7,564 nucleotides of DNA from Clostridiales bacterium UBA4696 (GTDB lineage Bacteria > Bacillota > Clostridia > Oscillospirales > Oscillospiraceae): positions 1-7,564 of the forward strand of contig DHKK01000067.1 in NCBI GenBank assembly GCA_002404795.1, written 5' to 3'. Each line of letters starts with the position of its first letter. Position 1 is the first letter of the stretch. Below are positions 1 to 6,755 of the stretch, piece by piece. The notes below the pieces were generated by a model, which was given only the letters and a program-made list of their open reading frames with translations, ran no database searches and was not told where the DNA came from. The position numbers and the translations under genes were made by a program.

Positions 1-770
1 ATGTCGATGCCGCCGGAAAAATCGCAGTAGAGCTGGATGCAGTAGAACAGAATGCCGCTCGCGATGACCGCGCCGCCATACGGGCAGTTATCCTGGATGA
101 CGGCGTTGACCAGCACGGCGGCCCGGTCGGCGATGACGAGCTTTTTGAAGTAGCCCCACAGGCACAGCTGGATGCCGAATTTGAGGTCGCGCCAGTCGAG
201 ACTCCGCTCAGCCGTCAGCTGCGGCGCGAGTTGGTCATAGCGGCTGATGGGCCCCTGCACCATCTGCGGGAAGAAGGAGACGAACAGGCCGTAGCGGAGG
301 GGATTTTTCTGCGCGTCCGTCTTGCCGCGGTACACGTCGATCACGTAGCCGACGGCCTGGAAGATAAAATAGGACAGGCCCATGGGCACGACAAAATCCC
401 ACCGGGGAAGCTTGTCCCCGAGGGCGGACGGCAGGGCGGAGGCCGTGAAGTTCCAGTATTTCATCAGATACAAAAGCCCGAAGCACAAAACGGCGCACGC
501 GGCACAGATGCGCTTTTTGACGCGCCGCACGGCGGCCTTCGTCTGCTTGTCGGGCGCGGGGCGGGCGTTCTGCCGGGCAAGCAGCAGCCCGGTCAGCCAG
601 GTGACGGCGGCGACGAGCACGAGCCACACGGCGCTTTTCACCCCGCCAGCGAGGTAGAACACCATGCTCGCCAGCAGCAGCACGACCCACTGGAGCCTCT
701 TCGGCGCCAGATAATAGAGGATCACGCCCGCTGCCACGAGGCCTACGAAGGGGAGCGAGGCAAACGACAT
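1..770 (-). CDS. MBOAT family membrane O-acyltransferase (DltB/AlgI-like), 3' end outside window
   Basis: Reading leftward from the ATG at 770-768 gives 256 uninterrupted codons to the window edge, so the C-terminal part is missing. The protein starts MSFASLPFVG and has hydrophobic segments at about residues 8-21, 27-61, 88-104, 126-146 and 233-250, as expected of a polytopic membrane protein. MBOAT/DltB hallmarks are visible: FFPQMVQGPISRYDQL at about 166-181 and YCDFSGGID at 248-256. The catalytic His of the family should lie just beyond the edge. In DltB and AlgI such proteins move an acyl group from a carrier to an extracytoplasmic polymer. The ATG is one base after the carrier protein stop (TGA-G-ATG) and has only a weak GAG-type ribosome site, which suggests translational coupling. 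Family assignment is firm. The acyl group and acceptor cannot be read from the sequence, and a DltD-like partner, if present, lies outside the window. Confidence 0.93.
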   Translation of the reverse strand, partial: MSFASLPFVGLVAAGVILYYLAPKRLQWVVLLLASMVFYLAGGVKSAVWLVLVAAVTWLTGLLLARQNARPAPDKQTKAAVRRVKKRICAACAVLCFGLLYLMKYWNFTASALPSALGDKLPRWDFVVPMGLSYFIFQAVGYVIDVYRGKTDAQKNPLRYGLFVSFFPQMVQGPISRYDQLAPQLTAERSLDWRDLKFGIQLCLWGYFKKLVIADRAAVLVNAVIQDNCPYGGAVIASGILFYCIQLYCDFSGGID

Positions 771-771
771 C

Positions 772-999
772 TCAGCTCTGCTTGCTCTCGATGAGCTCTT
801 CGATGGCCTCGACGCTGCTGAAGTTCTCCGGCGTCAGATCGTCGACGCCGAGCTCGACGTCGAACGCCTCCATCAGCTCCGTCACAACGGCGACGATGTC
901 GAGCGAGTCGATCAGGCCGTCGTCGATGAGGGCGGTCTCAGTCTCAAAGTCGATGCCCGGGCAAATTTCACTCAGAATTTCAATGATCTGTTTTTTCAT
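772..999 (-). CDS. Acyl carrier protein (DltC-like carrier of the operon)
   Basis: This is a 75-residue acidic protein of typical carrier length. The phosphopantetheine attachment motif is DSLD at residues 31-34, with Ser32 as the attachment residue, preceded by the usual LIDDGLI turn and followed by a predicted helix II (IVAVVTELMEAF). It should carry the acid activated by the ligase as a thioester on 4'-phosphopantetheine and present it to the MBOAT protein. The start is supported by AAAGGA (1010-1015) nine bases upstream. The gene lies 15 bp after the GNAT gene and one base before the MBOAT gene. Being in an operon with a stand-alone adenylation enzyme and an MBOAT protein points to a DltC-like role rather than fatty acid synthesis, but the sequence looks like a general ACP and I cannot separate the two by motif alone. 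Confidence 0.93.
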   Translation of the reverse strand: MKKQIIEILSEICPGIDFETETALIDDGLIDSLDIVAVVTELMEAFDVELGVDDLTPENFSSVEAIEELIESKQS

Positions 1000-1014
1000 G
1001 GGAAAACCATCCTT

Positions 1015-1768
1015 TCAGTCCAGCCGCAGCACGACGGAGGTCCATCCGTCCGGCCGGAAATCGTTCTTTTCATAAAGGCGCTCGGCGGGCGTATTGCCCT
1101 GCCGCGCCCAGACGGTGCATTTCTGCCCGCCTGTGCGCGCGCGCAGCATGCCGAGCAGCCGCTGCGCCAGCCCCTGCCCACGGCAGTCTGCCCGCACGGC
1201 CAGATGCCGGATCTCGCAGGCCGCGCGCCCCGGCGCGTAATGCAGAAGACCGGCAATACCGGCTTCGTCTGTCACGCAGAGCATTTCTCTTGCCTCCACG
1301 GCCCTTTGCAGCGCGTCGTCCGGCGGAATGCAGCCCGTCAGCGGGTCAAACTGTGCGTACAAAAAGGCCCGTACCGCGTCAAAGGACGCGTCCGCCGCTT
1401 CCTCTGCCTCCGCAGCTTCCATCGCGGGCCGCGCGCGCCGCAGACGGCGGAAGCATTCGGCAAAGCCGAGCCCCCGCAGCTGCTCCGCCGCGGCGGACAT
1501 GGCGTCCGCGTCCTTGGCGCGGCAGCTGAGTTCGGTCACGACGGGGCTTTTTACGTCCGGCAGGAAAAACGTCCCGCCGGGCTGCAGGTAAAAGTTCAGG
1601 ATCAGGTGCCCGGGCCGCTGCCGCAGCAGAAGCAGGCACCCCCCGCGTTCCTCATAATACAGCCCGCGCGGCAGCTCGCGCTGATAGTCCTCCGCGGATA
1701 AAAAGCAGTTGGTCACAACGCCGCGCCTGAGCTGCGCGGACAGAAGCGGCGCGAGCGCCGCGTAGCTC

Positions 1769-1782
<14 letters not shown>
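1015..1782 (-). CDS. GNAT family acyltransferase with an extra N-terminal domain
   Basis: This 255-residue protein is about 100 residues longer than a minimal GNAT enzyme. The C-terminal half (about 135-255) is a recognisable GNAT domain. Motif A at 193-210 (HLAVRADCRGQGLAQRLL) contains the acyl-CoA pyrophosphate-binding loop RGQGLA (201-206), and motif B at about 224-242 contains N230, Y237 and F242 in the usual NxxAxxLYxxxxF pattern. The N-terminal 115 residues (including GHLILNFYLQPG at 58-69) do not match anything I can name and may be a degenerate second GNAT fold. An Ala/Glu-rich linker (about 119-133) joins them. The start overlaps the ligase stop by 14 nt and has AAGGAG (1793-1798) ten bases upstream. 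Its place between ligase and carrier suggests that it acts on the activated acid, for example N-acylating the aminoacyl group, or takes part in transfer. This is inference from position only. Confidence 0.85.
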
Positions 1783-3292
<1,510 letters not shown>

Positions 3293-3341
3293 ACAGTTCG
3301 GCTCCTTCCGGATGGGATGCGATTATGGAATACTTTTGAGA

Positions 3342-3370
3342 ATTTTACCACATCCGCACGCAAATGTAAA
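3342..3370 (-). promoter_or_regulatory. Promoter of the ligase-GNAT-ACP-MBOAT operon
   Basis: On the minus strand the -35 box TTTACA (3365-3370) is followed by exactly 17 bases and the -10 box TAAAAT (3342-3347). The -10 is preceded by TGG, an extended -10 element. Transcription would begin near 3335, giving a leader of about 43 nt that ends in GGAAGGAG (3302-3309). This is an excellent sigma-A-type match, seen by eye only. Confidence 0.82.
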
Positions 3371-3408
3371 GGCGGCAAGGCACCTGCAAAAAATGATGCG
3401 CGCGGCGG

Positions 3409-3437
3409 TTGAGTCCGGGCGCGATCCATGGTAGAAT
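3409..3437 (+). promoter_or_regulatory. Promoter of surE and the PfkB kinase gene
   Basis: TTGAGT (3409-3414), 17 bases, then TAGAAT (3432-3437), with TGG directly before the -10 as an extended element. Transcription would begin near 3444, giving a very short leader with AGGAG at 3451-3455, eight bases before the surE ATG. Its -35 box lies 38 bp from that of the divergent operon, so a protein bound between them could affect both. Confidence 0.8.
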
Positions 3438-3463
3438 GACAAAAACAAACAGGAGCAGAGCTT

Positions 3464-4168
3464 ATGAACATTCTGATCTCGAACGACGACGGGATCCGGG
3501 CGGAGGGCATCGCGCATCTGGCCGCGGCGGCGCTGCCGTTCGGCCGGGTCTTCGTCGTCGCGCCGCAGAGCCAGTGCAGCGGCATGTCGCAGAAGCTGAC
3601 CATCCGCGGCTCTCTTGCAGTGGAACAGGCGGATTTTCCCGTCCCGGTGGAGGCTGCGTGGGCCGTCGGCGGTACCCCGGCCGACTGCGTCAAGGCGGCC
3701 GTCAAGGCCCTCGTCCCCTGCAGGCCGGACGTGGTGCTGACGGGCGTCAATCAGGGCTGGAACGCGGGCCTGGACATCGCCTATTCCGGCACGATCGGCG
3801 CCGCGCTCGAGGGCGTGATGAACGGCATCCCCGCCATCGCCTTTTCCGCGCGGGAGCACTGCGATCCGGGCGCGATGGAGGCGTACCTGCCCCGCGTGCT
3901 GGAGGAGCTGCTGCAGGCGCTTCCGAAGCCCGGAGCGCTCTGGAACGTCAACTTCCCGGACTGCGCGGCGTCCGCCTGCAAAGGCGTCCTGCGCGGCTGC
4001 GTCCCGGCCGCGTGCAGCTTCTATGACAACGAATATGACCGGGCCGAGGGCGCGCTTTCCATCCGCGTGTCGAACCCGGGGCCGGAGCAGTGCAAAGAAG
4101 GCAGCGACATCCACGCCATTCTGCACGGCTATGTCTCCATCGGCGAGGTCCGCAGCCCGCTTTTCTGA
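3464..4168 (+). CDS. surE: 5'/3'-nucleotidase SurE
   Basis: This 234-residue protein carries the SurE hallmarks. NDDG is at residues 7-10, where D8 and D9 bind the divalent metal. S39 is in the QCSGMS loop, N96 is in GVNQGWNAG, and SGTIGAALEG is at 108-117. By homology N7/D8/D9, S39 and N96 build the metal site of the acid phosphatase fold. SurE removes phosphate from nucleoside 5'- or 3'-monophosphates and in some species from short polyphosphate, in the cytoplasm. The C-terminal SDIHAILHGYVSIGEV matches the family's usual end. At 234 residues it is slightly shorter than most (about 250) but no motif is missing. The ATG is supported by AGGAG (3451-3455). The kinase gene follows after 33 bp without a visible promoter, so the two are probably co-transcribed. 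Confidence 0.96.
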   Translation: MNILISNDDGIRAEGIAHLAAAALPFGRVFVVAPQSQCSGMSQKLTIRGSLAVEQADFPVPVEAAWAVGGTPADCVKAAVKALVPCRPDVVLTGVNQGWNAGLDIAYSGTIGAALEGVMNGIPAIAFSAREHCDPGAMEAYLPRVLEELLQALPKPGALWNVNFPDCAASACKGVLRGCVPAACSFYDNEYDRAEGALSIRVSNPGPEQCKEGSDIHAILHGYVSIGEVRSPLF

Positions 4169-4201
4169 GTATCTGAGAAGAAAAAACAGGAGGAACCAAC
4201 C

Positions 4202-5158
4202 ATGTATGATGTGATCGCGCTGGGCGAGCTGCTGGTCGATCTGGCAGAGCGCTCCAAAGACGAAGCCGGATATCCCACGCTGGCAGCCAACCCGGGCGGC
4301 GCGCCCGGCAACTTCCTAGCGGCGCTCAGCGCCTACGGCAAAAAGACCGCCTTCCTCGCCAAGGTCGGCGACGACACCTTCGGCCGTCTGCTCGTCGGCA
4401 CGATGCAGCGCGCGGGCATCGACGGCCGGGGCATCCGGATCGACCCGGACACGTTCACGACGCTGGCCTTCGTGACCTTCGACGCGCACGGCGACCGCTC
4501 ATTCGCCTTCGCTCGCAAGCCCGGCGCAGACACGCAGCTGCGCTGGGACGAGATCGCCCCCGCGATGCTCGATGAAACGCATGTGTTCCACTTCGGCTCG
4601 CTCAGCTGCACGGACGAGCCCGCCCGCAGTGCGACCCGGAGCGCCGTCGCCTATGCCCGCGCCCATGGCAAGCTCGTCACCTACGACCCCAACTACCGCC
4701 CGCCGCTCTGGAAAACGGAGCAGGAGGCCAGGGAGCAGATCCTCTGGGGCCTGCGGCAGGCGGATCTGGTGAAGATCAGCGACGAAGAGGTGCAGTTCCT
4801 CTGGGGCTGCAGCCCGGAGGAGGGCGCGGAGCGGGTGCTCGCGCTCGGCGCGAAGCTCGTGATGGTGACGCTCGGGCCGAAGGGGTGCTTCCTCAAAAAC
4901 GCGCAGGCGGAATACCGCTGCGGCTGCCCGCAGGTCCGCACGGTCGACACGACCGGCGCGGGCGACATCTTCGGCGGCAGCGCGGTCTCCCGCTTCCTGG
5001 AGCTTGGCAAGTCGCCGGAGCAGCTGACCCAGGAGGATCTGGCCTACATGGCCCGCTACGCCTCCGCCGCAGCGAGCCTCTCGACCGAAAAATCCGGCGC
5101 GATCCCGTCCATCCCGGCAAAAGAAGCCGTCCTGCAGAAAATGCAGGAAGCATATTAA
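4202..5158 (+). CDS. PfkB-family carbohydrate kinase, fructokinase-like
   Basis: The 318-residue length is normal for the family. PfkB signature 1 covers 32-56 (GGAPGNFLAALSAYG followed by KVG), and signature 2 is DTTGAGDIFGGSAV at 249-262, with the anion-hole GAGD and the catalytic base Asp255. DPNYRPPLW at 162-170 and SDEEVQFLWG at 193-202 are typical of bacterial fructokinases as I know them, so phosphorylation of fructose to fructose 6-phosphate with ATP is the best guess. Other sugars or nucleosides cannot be excluded from sequence. AGGAGG (4188-4193) lies eight bases before the ATG. No sucrose or fructose transport gene is adjacent. The neighbour is surE, so a nucleoside or ribose substrate deserves consideration. 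The gene ends just before a strong hairpin. Confidence 0.9.
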   Translation: MYDVIALGELLVDLAERSKDEAGYPTLAANPGGAPGNFLAALSAYGKKTAFLAKVGDDTFGRLLVGTMQRAGIDGRGIRIDPDTFTTLAFVTFDAHGDRSFAFARKPGADTQLRWDEIAPAMLDETHVFHFGSLSCTDEPARSATRSAVAYARAHGKLVTYDPNYRPPLWKTEQEAREQILWGLRQADLVKISDEEVQFLWGCSPEEGAERVLALGAKLVMVTLGPKGCFLKNAQAEYRCGCPQVRTVDTTGAGDIFGGSAVSRFLELGKSPEQLTQEDLAYMARYASAAASLSTEKSGAIPSIPAKEAVLQKMQEAY

Positions 5159-5160
5159 CA

Positions 5161-5199
5161 GCAAAAACCTGCCCATGCCGCAGCATGGGCAGGTTTTGC
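5161..5199 (+). terminator. Strong rho-independent-type hairpin after the kinase gene
   Basis: A perfect 15-bp stem pairs 5164-5178 with 5183-5197 around a CGCA loop (5179-5182). A further GC pair can form at the base with one bulged A. The stem carries A residues on the left and TTTT on the right, so it can act in both directions. It begins three bases after the kinase stop codon. On the minus strand it offers five T residues and could also stop leftward transcription coming through the repeat. Confidence 0.88.
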
Positions 5200-5209
5200 A
5201 CAATATAAA

Positions 5210-5371
5210 AAGGCTCCCCTCCCAGGGGAGCTGGCTCGGCGAAGCCGAGACTGAGAGGTTGTCGCAGATTTGCGACTGCCGCCGGAGGCATAGGGCAGCT
5301 GCAAATCTGCAAGAGTCAATCCCTCAGTCTCGGCTAGCGCCGAGCCAGCTCCCTTTACACAAGGGAGCCTT
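5210..5371. repeat. 162-bp imperfect palindromic intergenic element with internal hairpins
   Basis: The two halves (5210-5273 and 5301-5371) are imperfect reverse complements. Perfectly matching blocks are AAGGCTCCC 5210-5218 with 5363-5371, 16 bases at 5226-5241 with 5338-5353, 13 bases at 5243-5255 with 5323-5335, and GCAGATTTGC 5264-5273 with 5301-5310. Each half also folds on its own: 8-bp hairpins at 5213-5231 and 5348-5368, 6-bp CTCGGC/GCCGAG hairpins at 5235-5249 and 5329-5344, and a GTCGCA/TGCGAC hairpin at 5261-5276. It contains no ORF of note and lies between convergent genes. I recall similar GGGAGCTG...ACTGAGGGATTG palindromes scattered through gut Clostridia genomes. I cannot confirm the copy number, and no clear target-site duplication is visible. 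Confidence 0.85.
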
Positions 5372-5400
5372 GGTGCGGTGATTTCTGGTGGACAAATCGC

Positions 5401-5880
5401 TCAGAACAGGCTGCTCTGTTCGTCTTCTTCCGCCGGGGGTTCCGGTTGGGCGAGCAGGGCGTCCAGGTCGCTTTCGCCGTAGACGGCGATGCCGTTGGCT
5501 TTGAGGAGGGCGGCGGTCATGCCGTCGCCGGGCGTGAGGCGGCCGGAGAACGTGCCGTCATAGACCTCGCCGCTGCCGCAGCTCGGGCTGCGCTCTTTCA
5601 GGACGGCCGCTTTGCAGCCGTAGAGCCGGGCAAGGTGCAGCGCCTGCTCCGCCCCGCGGCGAAACTGCGCGGTCACGTCCGCGCCGGATCTTGAGACGAC
5701 GGCGTCCGCCTGCTGCTCCGACGGCTCGCGCGGCGTGGGCAGACCGCCCAGCTGCTCCGGGCAGATGGGGATGAGATGATACTGCTCCATAAGGGCGACG
5801 GTCGGCATGACGGGCTTCGACCCGCCGTCATACCGGCACTGGACGCCGAGCAGACAGGCGCTGATGAGCAAATTCTCCAT
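5401..5880 (-). CDS. DUF523 / TudS-like cysteine-rich protein
   Basis: The protein has 159 residues, the usual size of DUF523. Family motifs are SACLLGVQCRYDGG at 7-20, CPEQLGGLPTPREPSE at 40-55 and LKERSPSCG at 94-102. Cys9, Cys40 and Cys101 are the invariant cysteines. In characterised TudS thiouracil desulfurases of this family, three cysteines hold a [4Fe-4S] cluster that takes sulfur from 2-thiouracil-type bases. This member is therefore a candidate iron-sulfur desulfurase, but many DUF523 proteins have no tested function. Cys15 and Cys89 are extra. The acidic tail (about 140-159, EPPAEEDEQSSLF) is low in complexity. The start is one base after the Nudix stop (TAA-C-ATG), with AAAGGA (5890-5895) nine bases upstream. 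Confidence 0.93.
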   Translation of the reverse strand: MENLLISACLLGVQCRYDGGSKPVMPTVALMEQYHLIPICPEQLGGLPTPREPSEQQADAVVSRSGADVTAQFRRGAEQALHLARLYGCKAAVLKERSPSCGSGEVYDGTFSGRLTPGDGMTAALLKANGIAVYGESDLDALLAQPEPPAEEDEQSSLF

Positions 5881-5881
5881 G

Positions 5882-6349
5882 TTATCGGATCCTTTCTCCG
5901 TTCAAGACGGCTTCTGTGAGCGTATCGCCCGCGTACACGAGCTTCAGGGAGAAAAACGGGACATGCTCGTCCATGAGCCGCAGGAAGATGCGGTCGCCCT
6001 CCCACTGCTGCAGGGCGGCAAGCGCGTGCTTGCCGATCCAGGCCAGCTCGCCCTCGTCGCACTCCTTCGGCGTGCCGGTAAAGCCCGTGGCGTGGAACAG
6101 GTGCATGTATTCGGTCGGGTAAATGTCGGAGACGAAGGTCACGAGCCCGCAGTAGCGGAACTTCGTGAGCGTCAGCCCCGTCTCCTCGAGCACCTCGCGG
6201 CGCACGCAGTCCTCCGGGCTTTCCTTATCTTCGAATTTTCCGCCTACGCCGATCCATTTGTCGTGGTTTTCGTCGTGCTGCTTTTTGACGCGGTGGAGCA
6301 TCAGATACTGCCCGTCCCGCTCCAGATAGCAGAGCGTCGTCTGCTTCAT
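5882..6349 (-). CDS. Nudix hydrolase, MutT/8-oxo-dGTP diphosphatase-like
   Basis: This 155-residue protein has a perfect Nudix box: G37, E43, then REVLEETGL at 51-59, fitting Gx5Ex7REUxEExGU. The glutamates of the box bind Mg2+ in the cytoplasmic hydrolysis of nucleoside diphosphate-X compounds. The WIGVGGKFEDKES context and the length resemble Firmicutes proteins annotated as 8-oxo-dGTP diphosphatase, which clear oxidised nucleotides. Substrate is uncertain, as is usual for Nudix proteins. AGGGAGG (6358-6364) lies eight bases before the ATG, and a well-placed promoter lies just upstream. It is the first gene of a two-gene transcript with the DUF523 gene. Confidence 0.93.
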   Translation of the reverse strand: MKQTTLCYLERDGQYLMLHRVKKQHDENHDKWIGVGGKFEDKESPEDCVRREVLEETGLTLTKFRYCGLVTFVSDIYPTEYMHLFHATGFTGTPKECDEGELAWIGKHALAALQQWEGDRIFLRLMDEHVPFFSLKLVYAGDTLTEAVLNGERIR

Positions 6350-6381
6350 GCATCCAGCCTCCCTGTTTGTGATTTGTCTCT

Positions 6382-6410
6382 ATTTTATCAGCTGTTCGCG
6401 GAAAAGTAAA
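6382..6410 (-). promoter_or_regulatory. Promoter of the Nudix-DUF523 operon
   Basis: On the minus strand -35 TTTACT (6405-6410), a 17-base spacer, and -10 TAAAAT (6382-6387) preceded by TGA, an extended -10 element. The predicted start near 6375 leaves a leader of about 26 nt that includes the AGGGAGG ribosome site. Confidence 0.75.
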
Positions 6411-6429
6411 CGGCCGGGCTCAGGCAGCC

Positions 6430-6483
6430 CCGCATAAGAAACCACTGTCTGCGGCGGACTTTTTTCATTGTTTTCTTATGCGG
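6430..6483. repeat. 12-bp inverted repeat enclosing a small T-tailed hairpin
   Basis: CCGCATAAGAAA (6430-6441) is the exact reverse complement of 6472-6483, with 30 bases between them. Inside, GTCTG (6447-6451) can pair with CGGAC (6455-6459, one G-T pair) around CGG, followed by six T residues (6460-6465). On the plus strand this looks like a small terminator held inside a larger stem. It lies between two divergent promoters, about 60 bp upstream of the sugar transporter promoter. An operator, a transcription insulator or the remnant of a mobile sequence are all possible. Confidence 0.6.
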
Positions 6484-6540
6484 TCCTGCCTTTTGTGCGT
6501 CTTGTCTGTTTTGGGGAGAAAAAATCGGCGAAAACGACGA

Positions 6541-6569
6541 ATGACTTTCGGGGCCTGATCTGGTATAAT
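6541..6569 (+). promoter_or_regulatory. Promoter of the sugar ABC transporter ATPase gene
   Basis: A perfect -10 TATAAT (6564-6569) is preceded by TGG, an extended -10 element. The -35 at 6541-6546 is ATGACT (four of six consensus bases) with a 17-base spacer. Transcription would begin near 6576, leaving a leader of about 180 nt before the ATG at 6756. Confidence 0.8.
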
Positions 6570-6575
6570 ACTGAT

Positions 6576-6755
6576 ATCTTAGCCGGAGTGTACCAATCCA
6601 CACTTATGGTGCCCTGCGGTCAAAAAAAGGAGGATAAAACCAGTCCGGGTGACTCCCGGTGCGGCATTGTGGAGACATGTCGCAATGCGTCCGCCAAGCC
6701 CGGCGGTCGTGAGAATGCGCATTGCGGAGGCAGCGCAGTCAGAGTCGGAAACACT
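6576..6755 (+). promoter_or_regulatory. Structured 5' leader, candidate cis-regulatory RNA (malK-motif-like position)
   Basis: The leader can form a 5' hairpin AGTGT (6587-6591) with ACACT (6600-6604). A larger domain follows. GACTC (6651-6655) can close on GAGTC (6742-6746). CCGGG (6645-6649) can instead pair with CCCGG (6655-6659). CCGCC (6691-6695) pairs with GGCGG (6702-6706). The segment CGCAATGCG (6681-6689) can pair upstream through GCATTG (6664-6669) or downstream, perfectly over nine bases, with CGCATTGCG (6718-6726). These two pairings exclude each other, as in a genetic switch. Weinberg and colleagues described malK-I, -II and -III RNA motifs upstream of this class of ATPase genes. 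Whether this leader belongs to one of them I cannot decide by eye. Confidence 0.6.
6628..6633 (+). promoter_or_regulatory. Perfect Shine-Dalgarno sequence far from the start codon
   Basis: AGGAGG here follows a seven-A run and precedes ATAAAAC, the typical look of a strong Firmicutes ribosome site. No ATG, GTG or TTG occurs at proper distance; the nearest GTG (6649) is 15 bases away. The likely start ATG (6756) is 122 bases downstream and has only GGAA (6747-6750) before it. Folding of the intervening domain could bring AGGAGG nearer to the ATG. Part of it (GGAG) could also pair with CTCC at 6653-6656. Confidence 0.55.

Noticed and set aside
231..794. A 187-codon plus-strand frame over the MBOAT gene
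   Set aside because: The minus strand here encodes clear MBOAT motifs and hydrophobic segments. The plus frame is a His/Gly/Arg-rich shadow.
3323..4126. A 267-codon minus-strand frame across surE and the divergent promoters
   Set aside because: It is antisense to surE, covers both promoters, and has no family resemblance or ribosome site.
5210..5371. CRISPR array or tRNA in the repeat-rich intergenic region
   Set aside because: There is a single inverted pair and no regular direct repeats with spacers. The hairpins do not make a cloverleaf, and no TTCGAATC-like T-loop is present.
6641..6755. Cobalamin, ZTP or THF riboswitch, or a group I intron core, in the ATPase leader
   Set aside because: The conserved sequence blocks of these classes that I know could not be found by eye. 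The leader is left as an unassigned structured RNA with the malK motifs as the main test.
6606..6755. Upstream in-frame start at ATG 6606 for the ABC ATPase
   Set aside because: There is no ribosome site before it, and the extra 50 residues (MVPCGQKKEDKT...) do not resemble the family, whose proteins start close to MAEVKL. An open frame of this length is unsurprising at this base composition.
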